Shown: positions 45,700-56,214 of the stretch, one piece after another
How positions within the stretch are numbered: position 1 is the stretch's first letter
How the letters are laid out: every line of letters starts with the position of its first letter
NCBI GenBank assembly: GCA_902702965.1
Contig: CACRXP010000608.1
Location: 139,447 to 203,446 of the forward strand
Direction: 5' to 3'
DNA: 64,000 nucleotides
DNA from: Spirometra erinaceieuropaei
Taxonomy: Eukaryota; Platyhelminthes; Cestoda; Diphyllobothriidea; Diphyllobothriidae
The notes under the pieces: model-generated
What the model saw: only the letters and a program-made list of their open reading frames with translations
What the model was told of the DNA's origin: nothing
Databases searched by the model: none
Position numbers and translations under genes: made by a program

Positions 45700-46870
45700 T
45701 AAGACCTAACTCGTAAACTCTAATCCTTAATCTAAGACCTAAACCCGGAAACGTCACTGTAAGGCTGATCGGGAACACGATAGCCGTAAGGCTAAAACCC
45801 AGCGAAACCTCATACCCAAAAGCTAACCCGGCCGCTCTAAGACTAATCCGGAAAAAGTTAACTCGAACTCTGGTCCTCACCCTAACCTCAAACCTGAACT
45901 CTAACCCTAACCTTAACCCTAAAACCTAACCCTAAGCTCCAAAATCCAACCGTAACTATAATCCTAAAACGTAACACTAACACTGAAACTAACCCTAAAC
46001 TTAAGCCGTTTCCCTAAACATAATGCTAAGCCGTGGCCCCTGCCTTCACAATAAAGCCTACCCCAACCCCTAAACATAACCTGACCACAAACTTAAACCA
46101 AAAAAGGTAACCCTAAAGCCCTAAACGTAATCGCAAACCCTAACTGTAATACGGAAACCAGAAATTCACACTAAACCTAATACTAACTCTAACCATAACA
46201 CTAAATCCAACACTGACCGTAACCGCAAAACCTAACCCTAAGCCTGAAAACCGAAAGTAACCGAAATCATAATACCCAACGCCAAAACGAACCCTAGCCA
46301 TAACATCAAATCCAATCGTAACCTTAACCCCAACACTAATCCTAACCCTAACGCTAACCGCAACCTTAACCCTGGCCCTTATCTTAACCCTAACGCTAAC
46401 CTTAACCCTAATTTTAACCCTAAACCTAGTCCTAGCCCTAAAGCTAATCGTTATCTTAACCCTAACTCTAACCTTAACCCTACCCATAACCTTAACCTAA
46501 ACCCCAACTCTAACCTTAATCCGAACCCTAAGCCTAACCGAAATCGTAAAACTTACCGTAGCTCTTAGGCATAGCCCTAACTCTAAAACCTAACCGCAAC
46601 CGTAATACAGAAACCTAATCGTAAACTCTTACCCTAACGCTAACGTCCTAACCCTAACCCGAAAATCGGAAGTCATAAACCGGAACCTTAATCCTAACCT
46701 CAACCCTAAAACGGAAGCCAAATGTTCTAACCCTAACCCCAAAGCCGAACCCCAACCGTAAAGCCAAACAATAATCGCAAACCTAAACCCTAACACTGAA
46801 ACTTGACCCTAAAACGCAAACCCTTATCCTAAAACTTAGCCTACGCCTAGTCCTAACCCTCACTAAACCC
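45700..46870 (-). repeat. Long degenerate telomere-like tract (CCCTAA/TTAGGG)
   Basis: About 1.2 kb dominated by CCTAA, CCCTAA, CTTAACC and ACCGTAA-like words on the plus strand (TTAGGG sense on the minus). The periodicity is close to six but eroded, most regular at 46320-46510 and poorer toward both edges. Long minus-strand frames rich in Arg-Val across it are translations of the repeat and not genes. Confidence 0.85.
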
Positions 46871-47569
46871 AACAGACAGACCGAAACGGGCGACTTGCCT
46901 AACTCAGTAGAAACATACCTACTGATAACAAGTTCCCTAGACAAGGCTTCCACAGATTGAGACATCGAATTCGCCACGGACGGGCCATTCAATGGTTTCT
47001 ATACCCAATTTGCAAAGAATATTTTCCCACATCCAGCGTTCCTCAAGGTCCACGCGGTTCGGAAAGGAGCCCATAGCGGTTTTGTAGTGAAGAAATGAGA
47101 GGTGTCATCAGATATGATGGGGTATACTACCCCAGGCAAAACCCCAGACAGAACTAGAATCTGACCAATGAGCTCTGAACGGCTTTCAACCCTCTCCCTC
47201 ATACTGACTATTATTGGATGTTTAACTTTTGCTAATCTGTTTAGGTTCTAAAAAGTTTCTAATTATAAGATTTTTAAGACCGTGCGATGTCCACGCATGC
47301 AAGACCGCACATGTCCGTTTAATAATGCTCCTCATGAAATGTACAACGCAGTCCGGATCCATTGCAAAATTTCATGAAATCTATGTGGTATCTTCTTTAA
47401 GACGTAAGGTAATATATGATGTTCCTTACGCGAAAAGCGTGCACCTTGTAGACTGAAATTGCCAAACGCTGATGCAATGGCAGATCAGGCTAAAAATTAT
47501 ACGGGAATTGGGAATCTTCTTCGAGCATAAAATATGAAGAGAATGTGAGTTCCTACCACATGAGTAAAA
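46871..47569. other. No recognisable gene
   Basis: Short frames only. Confidence 0.4.
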
Positions 47570-47880
47570 GAAAACATGTTTTGTGCATGTTCTTTATAAA
47601 ATATATTTGAATTTATAAAACCATCGAAAATAAATGGGAAAAATGCATGCTACTTAAGTAGCTATTTTTTCCGATTGTCGATTCTGCTGGAGGTCAAAAG
47701 AATTGCATTCAAAAGCTGACATCCTGCCGAGTCTAAAATGGTATAGGGTTAGGCCGTATGATAATCAGGATAACAACCCCACTTAAGTGATCCTGTCTAA
47801 TCGGAACCGCATTCCAGAATGTTGGCCAACATTTTATGAGATCGGTCACGCACTGTAATCTCTGACCGATGATCAGTTTG
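47570..47880 (+). repeat. Interspersed repeat, copy 3 of 3
   Basis: Shares TAAAATATATTTGAA, CCATCGA, TTTTTTCCGA, CATTCAAAAG, GACATCCTG and ATGAGATCGGTCAC, in order, with 29590-29920. Confidence 0.6.
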
Positions 47881-50172
47881 GCAGATTGTCCTAAAACGTT
47901 TTGACTGACTTATTGTCTTGCATCATCGAGGATCTGCAGGCGCAGACCATGTATAAACTCCACGAATTTATAGAATTCCCCACGACTTTATAGAAGCGGT
48001 CTTGCTAGACGCATGATAACCGCTCTTTTGTGTACAAAATCGGAGCTGTGGCTTTAGCTACCTTACTTAAATAAGAAGAAGGTTTTTGCGTATTCGTTGT
48101 CTAAAGTGTGGGCAGTTTGTGGGATTTTGCTTATTAGATTGGCAGTCTGTTAGTACACCGAGTATTTCAATGAATGTTAGAAGGGCGCTCATCGATCGGG
48201 TTACGGGGGTGAGCTCGTCCCGTTGTGCATCGGTGATCAGTCCAGAGCTCTCGCAGGTATTCGCCTAGTGAATGTTTATATGTGCTCTTCGAACAAGAAT
48301 TAATATTTCGAGGGACAACCGACAGAAAAAGGGCTCCAAACTCAATGGCTTAGCGTTTGACCAAAAATCCGGGGTCGGATCCTGGGTCATTCAGACCTGT
48401 GCTTTTGGTGCTGACTGGTTTACGACGGTTAGTAAACCAGACATGCCACCCCCGTTACCTTTGCCTTTGTTGAGATCCCTTTTCCATGCATGTTTGGTAT
48501 AAAAGGCAAGACCTTCGAAAACCCTCTTATTCACACATCGGTTTGCTATAAATGGTCGTGAATCTGTTTCGAGTAAATTATCACTATCTCAATAGTATTT
48601 GTGTAAAGTAAGTAGTACTGTTTTTGGAGTCAATTTCTGCGTAGACTTGGTGCAGTCTGTAATTCAGTTTCAGTGTGCCGAGGCGAAGCAAGTGACACAT
48701 GCGTTCATTTATATGTCTCCTGAAGATCTGCAATGAAGTGGTCGGCATAACTGATTTTAGATGATCACCCCATTGTTCAGATCGAAGATGCAGCCAGCAT
48801 ATATGCGCGCACAGATTCCCTAAGTGCAGACGAGGGTGGGGCGAGAAGTGCTACTGAAACAAATCCTAAAAACGCAATACTTATCGGGGCTAGGCCATAC
48901 CTTATCAATCAGTGTAAGCCGCTCCTTTGGTGGCTGTAACGCAGAAAGAATACATTAATGAAATTAAAGTTGTGAAAATTCCCATAGTTGTGTTCAGAAG
49001 AGACAGTGGCGAGCGCACGTTCCTTTCGGTAACTTCTCATCAGGCCAATACGGTTACATAGGACGGGGTACAGTGAGAGAAAGAAAATGAAATTCTGTCT
49101 TTCAAAGTACGACTGATGCTTCAAACGGTTTACTTACCATCGTCTGACGTCGCACATTCGCAGGGCTCACTTTGTCCCTTGTGAGCCATGGTCTACATGT
49201 CAGTATGCTAAATTGTATGCGAAAGCGAACGAATGTACGGAAATGTTTCCCATAGTTGTCTTCATCGAGAGCTACAAATGTCTTTTGATAAGCTACGATA
49301 CACCAAGATATTTTTGCAATCTTGATTAAGTACAATGGTGGCTTCAGAATGCCCAATATCCAACCACTAAGATCTGTTTGCGAGTACTGTATCGAAAGTT
49401 GAGCGCCTTTCGGGTTATATGGCCTTTTTTGTCCAACTGTAGTTGACTAGACGGAGATAGAGGAGCATAAATTTTTGCACACTCAAATGTAACAGTCATA
49501 ATTTAGACCGTTTCTGCAACCGGTGGAGATGATTCTGAAGAGTCATGTAGTAATCCTAGTTTTTTTGACATGCGGGAGCTGAAAATCGTCAATCACCGTT
49601 CGTATTTAAGCAGTTCTCGCACTACCAGCATCATAGTCTTTCTTAACGTTTATCGAAAGAGTAGAACTTCCGACGGGGAAGACCTCATATTATGAGCAAT
49701 GGCTTACGCTTCCTTTTATTTCCTTCCTTTATTTCCTTTAGAATTCGCATGATTCTGATAGTAGTCGTTTGTGAAGCCAAGCGCTTGATTGTGCTGCCAG
49801 GAAAATATGAATATTCAAACGCACATTGACTGCAGAAATCGGCTCAAGGCTGCAGGACTGTGTCCTTCTGTATCTCAACTGGGACTACTTTTGTCTTGGA
49901 TATAACTTCTCGATTACTGTCTTTGACGTCCCGCTGGAGCCTTGTCTTTTGATTTCACTTCCGCACTTTTTGGACAATTTGTGTGTTGTAAGAAACATCA
50001 AGAAACCCAGTTAAACACAATTTACTTATCCGCACAGTCTATCTGATAAGAAAGCCAACGCCCGCGAATAACCTTACCAAAAATGTCCAAAATCCACGAA
50101 TATTCAAAGATATCCAGAGCCATCTGTACCTGTAAACATTTAGTTTTGCATGAACAATTTTCATGGAAGTTG
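47881..50172. other. No recognisable gene
   Basis: Frames under 85 codons with no motif; a T/C-rich run at 49713-49740. Ends at an assembly gap. Confidence 0.45.
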
Positions 50173-50358
50173 NNNNNNNNNNNNNNNNNNNNNNNNNNNN
50201 NNNNNNNNNNNNNNNNNNNNNNNNNNNNNNNNNNNNNNNNNNNNNNNNNNNNNNNNNNNNNNNNNNNNNNNNNNNNNNNNNNNNNNNNNNNNNNNNNNNN
50301 NNNNNNNNNNNNNNNNNNNNNNNNNNNNNNNNNNNNNNNNNNNNNNNNNNNNNNNNNN
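50173..50358. other. Assembly gap (186 N)
   Basis: Run of N. Frames spanning it are artefacts. Confidence 0.99.
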
Positions 50359-51325
50359 GTATTTTACATAATGAAAACAAAGGTAGTTACTCAGATAGCA
50401 CTCACAAAGGTTGAAGAGAATGGTTTTATTTTAACACCTCTACAGTGCTGTCATTCTGTCTTAAATATGAAAAAAACCCCAACACACTCACCCCTTTCGA
50501 CTACGCTTACGTCCCATTAGTTAAGTGTCGTTAGTTCGCGAATCGGAAGTTTTGCTTGAAGTGAAACTACTTATTCTAAAGAAATTGTGCCAAAGAAAGC
50601 TTAATTGTAGTCTGCAAGATGTAGGACCTTCATTTTATAAAGTTGTGCCTTCCTCGTATTTAAGGTGATATTTTTGCATATAAATCCACATAAGCGAGTG
50701 GCTTACGAGGAAATTCGTTTTGCGTCGTATACAAGGCATGTTTTTGCATAATTCAAGTCAAAGTCATTTATTTATTATTTTACTCCTATTTCCTGATTTT
50801 CAAAATGGATGGAGGGACGTTGTTCTGGGCCAAATATCGGGAGATGTTATTTGTCGATTCGAATGCTATTTACAACTGATTGGTCTGCTTACCACATTTT
50901 CATAGATCAGGCCTGCTCGACTTATTTGTGTTGGTTATCATATCATCGCTATATACATTTGTAAATCTGAAATCATCGCCATATATAGATGTGCAAATGC
51001 GTGGACGTTGTTATGTTCTAGACGTAACGCCTAGCTGTTGGCCCGGTTGACAACTCTCGCAATCGATTCCCCAAAAGGAACTCTTCAGCAAGGGTGAAGA
51101 ACACGAGTCTATTGCTGAATTCCCAACAGCGAAATCTTTTGACAGAGGGTAGATACAGAATGTCCAAGGACGTCCAGCAATTGGGCCAGTTAGCTCATGT
51201 CCTTGACCTGTTGGCTTGTGGACTGGTCTTCTGACTCAACTGAGTAGCTGGGCGCCCCTCCAGTCCTGCCGGTACCTGGCACGATCTCAACGTGCACACG
51301 CCGTAAGGCAGATCGACAGGGCAGC
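50359..51325. other. No recognisable gene
   Basis: AT-rich, then a region leading into the LINE where the 5' end cannot be placed. Confidence 0.4.
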
Positions 51326-52790
51326 ATGCGGGCGTCAGAACGGCTTGCGAATAAGTCGGCTAGGATGCCCTCTTCTAACGGAAGCAACCTCACTCATTGT
51401 GAAGACGAAAAAACGCCTACCTTCGAAGCAGTCTTCGTCATCGAAACAACCGTTCAGAAAGAGGTGCTAAACCTGAAGGAATCGACCTCCCCAGGTCACG
51501 ATGTAATCCCGGCCAAGGTGCTGAGGGAGCTAGCTCCCGAAATGTCCAAACCGTTAATCTTAATCTTCCAAACGTCATTTGTTTCTGGGTGCCTACCCAG
51601 CTACCAGCCCTCCGCTTATTAATGGATGGAATTCGGGCGTCTGCAAATAACAACAGGCAGCGAGTATCCCTCCATCTGTTGCAAAAGCATGGAGATCATT
51701 AAGAAAGCCTTGATTGAGTTCCCTAAGCAACACCACCTCCTCTAGGATGCCCAACACGGCTGTCGAAGTGGTAGGTCCTGTCTCACGAATCTGCTCTTTT
51801 CGCTCGAACACTGGACCAAAGCACGCGACAAAGAAAATGTGGTGCATGGCATCTATATCGACTTCAAAAAGGCCTTGAATCGCGTTCCTCATCAACGTCT
51901 CTTGCACAAACTGTGCAACGCAGGAATTCTTGGACGCCTTCTGGTATGGATCCAGAGCTTTCTAACTGGACCGTCTCAAAGAGTGCAGGTCGGGCGCCAA
52001 CAGTCCTCAGAGATAAGCATGGTGAGTGGCGTCCCACAGAACTCCGTCTTAGGCCCCACGTTATTCCTCGTTTTCTCAAGTGACTACGTCAGGGGCCTAG
52101 ACTGTTATGCCATCCTGTTTGTTAACGACATAAAATCGTGGAAAGTTATTCACAGTGTGGCAGACGCAGACCACCTGCATGCAAACTTGAGCAGGCTCGA
52201 GGACTGGGCGAAGCGATGGCTTATGCCCTTCAATGTAAGCAAGTGCATCTTCATTCAACTCGTCGACTTCAGGGCATTCAGCCTAAGCACTAACTTCCTA
52301 CACGGCACGCCACCGCAACAACTTGACAGTTAGAAAGACTTGGGTGTGTGGATTGCATCTTCACTCAAACCAACAATGAACTGCGCGAAGGCAGCTAAGT
52401 CGGCCATGGTTACATTGCAACTCATTAGGCGAGCCTTTAGGGGATTTGACACTGCCTACTTTTCCAACTTATTTGACATCTCCGTACAGCCTCATCTAGA
52501 AGGCGCTATACAGGCGTGGAGACCTTGGACTGCCAAGGACTATACAGCCTTGGAGAAGGCCTAGAAACAGGCGATTAAAATGACAAAAGGTCTGGGAGCA
52601 CTGCCCTATGAAACCAGACTGTCAACTCTCAACCTGTTTCCTTTTTCCTACAGGCAACTACGTGGTAACCTTATCAACGGCCCAGACTATTGTTTTGATT
52701 CCACTGATTACTTCATTTTAGCTAACACGCCCACCCTGATCGGTCATCCTCTGAAAATACGCTCAGGGAAAGTAAGGATCAAGGGGTGAA
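51326..52790 (+). pseudogene. CR1/Jockey-type LINE reverse transcriptase
   Basis: The RT is readable over about 480 codons in two or three frames: LNLKESTSPGHDVIPAKVL (51467), LIFQTSFVSGCLPS, a frameshift at 51620, HGCRSGRSCLTNLLF (51748), YIDFKKALNRVPHQRLL (first Asp, 51856), SGVPQNSVLGPTLFLVF (52027) and ILFVNDIKSW (52111), where the FADD catalytic box has become FVND. Also LEDWAKRWLMPFNVSKC, then KDLGVWIASSLKP and LGALPYETRLSTLNLFP (C-terminal thumb region). Stops at 52333 and 52562. The canonical spacing shows a non-LTR element that copied RNA at a nicked target. The catalytic change and stops show it is inactive. The endonuclease and 5' part are absent. A long 3' end runs toward AATAAA at 53105. 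Confidence 0.87.
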
Positions 52791-53800
52791 AGTTCTTTTT
52801 CAGTAACTGAGTGGTTGCAGTGTAGAATGCCCAGTCTACCGATGCTGTACATTGCCCCTGTGTGAATTCTTTTAAGTGTAGACTTGACGCGTATCAGGTT
52901 TTCCAACTACCAGCCTCACGTCCATTCACAGAGTCCGGTACCAACTTATATACATTTATACTAATTTATTACTCTTTTTTCCACTAGCCGACAACTGTCT
53001 GCAATTATATACAAAATCTCTTTTTTACTTTTCTATTTATCAGTATTTTTTCCAAGGAGTTGTAACCAATGGGGATTTTAAAGGCGCTCGCCTATATTTC
53101 CCTTAATAAAACTGGACTGAGATGAACAGCCGCCCAACCGGAAGGAAGAATTAAGACCAGTAATGCCAGGTGTGTTAGTTAAAGAAACCAACTATTATGT
53201 TGCGAGGAGTGGATATGAGAGGACGAAGGCGAGTTGCGTTAACAGGTAATTTATTCCAACAGCCCCGAAAGCATGGATATCAGTCCACTAGAGCGAGCTC
53301 TATCTTCTAAACTCCCGAGGGTTTCAGAACGCTCTGGCTGGTGGATTTCTTGTCGTGGATTGGCCGTTTCTCACGCGGGAATCACCTGGAGGGAAGATCT
53401 CGAACGTTCGACCGACAATTGACTGGCCCCGCAAGTAAGCAAAAGCGTCGCGTTTGCTCAGTGACAAAGAGCACACTGCTTGGCCAAATTATTACATACG
53501 TACATTTCATAGTGGGTTTGGCCTGCTTTTCCATGAATGGTCAGGTTTTCTTTTCGTATTAGCCGCGACACTATTCCGTTCTCTTTTTCCATAGCATTAC
53601 TCTCTCTTAACAATTGAACGTCGGGCCTCTTTCTCCTCGGATCCAATATCAGTTTTTCAGGCGACTGTGGTCATCTGCGGCTTCTACGGACGGTGGGTTA
53701 AATGACAAGGAAGTCGGGACCTCGAATATAGCCCAAAAGAAGTTGAGTTGTTCTTGTCTGTCTGTGGTGGATCTGTGCCGAGTCAGTTCCCATGGCTTCT
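52791..53800. other. LINE 3' flank, then no recognisable gene
   Basis: 52791-53125 is AT-rich and ends in CCTTAATAAAACTGG, likely the LINE 3' untranslated end. 53130-53800 holds nothing I can place. Confidence 0.45.
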
Positions 53801-53814
53801 GATTTTTACGACTG

Positions 53815-54423
53815 CTGCTGTGCGACTGCCTGCGAGTGTTCTAGTATGAGCCCCAAGGCACAAAGGAACAAGCATGTTCCGTAACCTAAGCGGATCGGTG
53901 GGCGCCCACCGTCATAATTGATATTCCCGATCACAACCGACAGGACAACGGGCCCGTGGCTCAATGGTAGAGCGTCAAACTCCATGACCAAAGATCCCGG
54001 GTTCGAATCTCAAGTGATCCACACTTGGGGTTGGGTATGACTGGCTGATGACGGCCAATAAGCCAGAAATGGCCATTCCAGTCTCCCTTGTCTTTGTCAA
54101 TAATGCTATTTTGCCTGCATATCATGCGTCGCTGTGCGGCTGCTGGTTGGGCTCGAGAGAGAGCCCTTAATGCACAACGGAACGAGTGAGTTCCGTATGA
54201 ACGATCGGTGAGCGCCACCCATCATTGTATATTCCTGATCGAAAACCGACAAGGCAACGGGCTCGTGGCCCGGTGAGTAGAGGCGTTGACTTCTAAATCA
54301 ACAGGTCGCGAGTTCGAGGCTCGGGCGTTCCACAATTCGGGCTTGGCTATGGCTGGCTGACGACGGCTAATAAGGCAGAAGTGGCCATTCCAGTCTCCCT
54401 TGTCTTTGTCGGTAATGCTATTC

Positions 54424-54426
<3 letters not shown>
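53815..54426 (+). repeat. Two tandem SINE family 1 units with tRNA-like heads
   Basis: Unit 1 head: A box TGGCTCAATGG (53957-53967), B box GTTCGAATC (54001-54009). Unit 2 head begins GGGCTCGTGGCCCGGTGAG near 54260 with B box GTTCGAGGC (54312-54320). Each head is followed by a GGGGTTGGGTATG or GGGCTTGGCTATG block, GACGGC(C/T)AATAAG and CCAGTCTCCCTTGTCTTTG. Between them lies a spacer (GCACAACGGAACGAG, GATCGGTGAGCGCC), also present, diverged, before unit 1. Boxes and tandem layout indicate an RNA polymerase III-type SINE. Unit 2 ends at an (AT)n run. Confidence 0.82.

Positions 54427-54458
<32 letters not shown>
54427..54458 (+). repeat. (AT)16 microsatellite
   Basis: Uninterrupted AT repeat at the SINE 3' end. 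Confidence 0.98.
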
Positions 54459-54460
<2 letters not shown>

Positions 54461-54580
54461 TTCAGGAATGGGCGCAAACCGATCTATTGGCTTCACAAAG
54501 CAAACAAGCTCCGTATGTGTGACAAAGGTCACGAACAGGCAACCAATTACCAGGCCGAAGTCGGCCAAGTCATAATAGCA

Positions 54581-54821
54581 GCAAAGAGGGACGACAGAGA
54601 ATGCGGGTAGATTGATACAGCAATGTTTCGGGCTTATTCTGCCTTCATTCAGCCTGCTAGGCCTCAGTGGTGGACCGACTGCGCCAGGTGCGTCTGTGCG
54701 CATGTTTGTGTTTCTGGTCTCAGCTGCTGGTGGTCAGGGTTATGATTGGCTGAATGAAGGCAGAATAAGCCCGAAACAGTGCCGTATCAATCTACCCGCA
54801 TACTCTGTGGTCCCTCCTCGC
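54581..54821. repeat. Foldback element with 74-bp inverted arms and hammerhead-like boxes
   Basis: Arms 54581-54654 and 54748-54821 are inverted copies with few mismatches, around a 93-bp loop. Read toward each outer end they give CTGAATGA, AGGC...GCCC and GAAACA. This resembles the PLE hammerhead arrangement (CTGANGA, short stem, GAAAC) but with one extra base in the first box. It lies just 5' of the PLE reading frame, in the place where inverted PLE terminal repeats can occur. Confidence 0.72.
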
Positions 54822-54823
54822 TG

Positions 54824-54848
54824 ATATATATATATATATATATATATA
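54824..54848 (+). repeat. (AT)n microsatellite
   Basis: AT run joining the foldback element to the palindrome. Confidence 0.95.
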
Positions 54849-54909
54849 ATAAAAGGAGAAGGCTCGTCGGAAAATCGATTTTCCGACGAGCCTTCTCCTT
54901 TTATTATAT
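54844..54909. repeat. Perfect 66-bp palindrome
   Basis: Every base from 54844 to 54876 pairs with its mirror from 54877 to 54909, with no spacer; the centre is TCGA. It is flanked by AT repeats. It could be a tiny foldback element with TA duplication, or a fold-back artefact of sequencing or assembly. Confidence 0.93.
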
Positions 54910-54937
54910 CGCCTCGGAATGCATACTACCTTCATTA

Positions 54938-54940
<3 letters not shown>

Positions 54941-54972
<32 letters not shown>
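54941..54972 (+). repeat. (AT)16 microsatellite at the PLE 5' junction
   Basis: The PLE coding sequence starts directly after the last AT repeat, in a frame that reads through it as Ile-Tyr repeats. Confidence 0.97.
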
Positions 54973-54975
<3 letters not shown>

Positions 54976-56214
54976 GAGAAGCTCCAAGCTCTCCTCCGTC
55001 CTATCAATGACAGTAACATTTCGACGAGAGTTGTCAACCTTTCGAAAAGGATTCTCACACCCGCCGAATCAAGCCTATTGTCTAAAGGAATACGGTTCAG
55101 TCATGTCGATGCTGCGCCTACAAACTTCTTGGCGAACCTGGAATCCCTCCTGCTAACCTCATCCATCCCTGAAGACATGCGTGCGGACATACGCAACTGT
55201 GCGACCGGCCTCCTCCGGAAAAGAAGACACCAGCAAACCTTGCCGATGGAAGAGGAGAAGGGATTACGATCCCTGAGGTCAGACGACAGTATCGTTGTTG
55301 TATCTGCTGACAAAGGTGGTGCTACTGTCATTATGGACAAGACTGACTATGTCAATAAGGCCAACCAGGCCTTTAATGACAGAGAGGCCTATACCCCAAT
55401 TGCTGAGGATCCGACGAAAAAGCAGGCCGCATCTATAAAGAAGAAGGTGAACGAGCTCACTCGTAAAAAGCTCATAAACCCCGCGGACTCCAAATTTCTG
55501 ACTCCCAACGACACCCGTATCGCACGTGCTTATGGCCTCCCAAAGGTGCACAAAGCAGGTGCCCCGTTGAGGAACATAGTACCGCTCATTGGATCGCCAA
55601 CATATAACCTTGCCAAGTGGCTGTACAAGCACCTAAAGCACCTCACGAATGGATGGCAGTACAGCATCAACAACTCTCATGCTTTCCTTCAGAGGATCCA
55701 AGGACTTAATGTAAGCCCTGATGAATGCATTTTATCGTTTGATGTAGTTGCTCTATTTTCCTCAATACCGCATAACTTGGCCATTGAGAGCGTAGCTCGA
55801 CGCCTAGAGGAAACTCCGATTGGCATTCCAACAGAGCACGTTTTAGACATGCTTGGGCTTTGTCTTAAGAACTATTGTCAATTCGATGGCAAGTATTACC
55901 AGCAGGTAAAGGGCACCCCCATGGGTTCACCGATATCCGGCCTACTCGCCGAACTAGTCTTACAAAGACTAGAAGAAGTTGTTATTCAAGCCATCAGACC
56001 AAAAATGTGGCTCCGCTACGTAGATGATACCTTCGTAGTCATAAAAAACTGCGAAGTTGAACGACTGCACCAGAGTCTTAACGGTGTTTTCTCCGCCATA
56101 CAATTCACACGCGAAGAAGCAACAGGGGACATCCTCCCTTTTCTTGACGTCAGTGTACAAAGACTGACTGATGGCAATCTCGCAACCAGCGTCCACAGAA
56201 AAGACTCCAGCGCN
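54973..56214 (+). CDS. Penelope-like element (family A) reverse transcriptase, open but truncated at both ends
   Basis: Over 410 codons with no stop, the best preserved coding sequence in the window. Blocks in order: the N-terminal PLE region (RVVNLSKRILTPAESSLLSKG), SADKGGATVIMDKTDYV (the DKG motif of PLEs, about 55305), ARAYGLPKVHKAGAPLRNIV, SPTYNLAKWLY, ILSFDVVALFSSIP (first catalytic Asp, about 55735), QQVKGTPMGSPISG, LRYVDDTFVVI (catalytic Asp pair, about 56015) and PFLDVSVQRL (about 56142). It ends abruptly at a single N (56214), before the linker and GIY-YIG module. The frame from 54919 begins inside the AT repeat, so no true start codon is present. RT motifs are intact and strongly similar to the 0.9-2.2 kb copy. 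An inverted hammerhead repeat begins immediately after the N. Confidence 0.93.
56214..56214. other. Single ambiguous base between PLE and inverted repeat
   Basis: Second lone N of the window. Like the one at 9691 it lies at the edge of an inverted hammerhead-repeat structure and probably marks a forced join that cut off the rest of the PLE. Confidence 0.9.

Noticed and set aside
46140..46487. 115-codon minus-strand frame rich in Arg-Val, and similar frames at 45443-45880
   Set aside because: Translations of degenerate telomere repeat; the repetitive residues follow the 6-bp DNA pattern.
54381..54575. Frames with Ile-Tyr repeats around 54.4-54.9 kb
   Set aside because: They are read-through of AT microsatellites, not protein.
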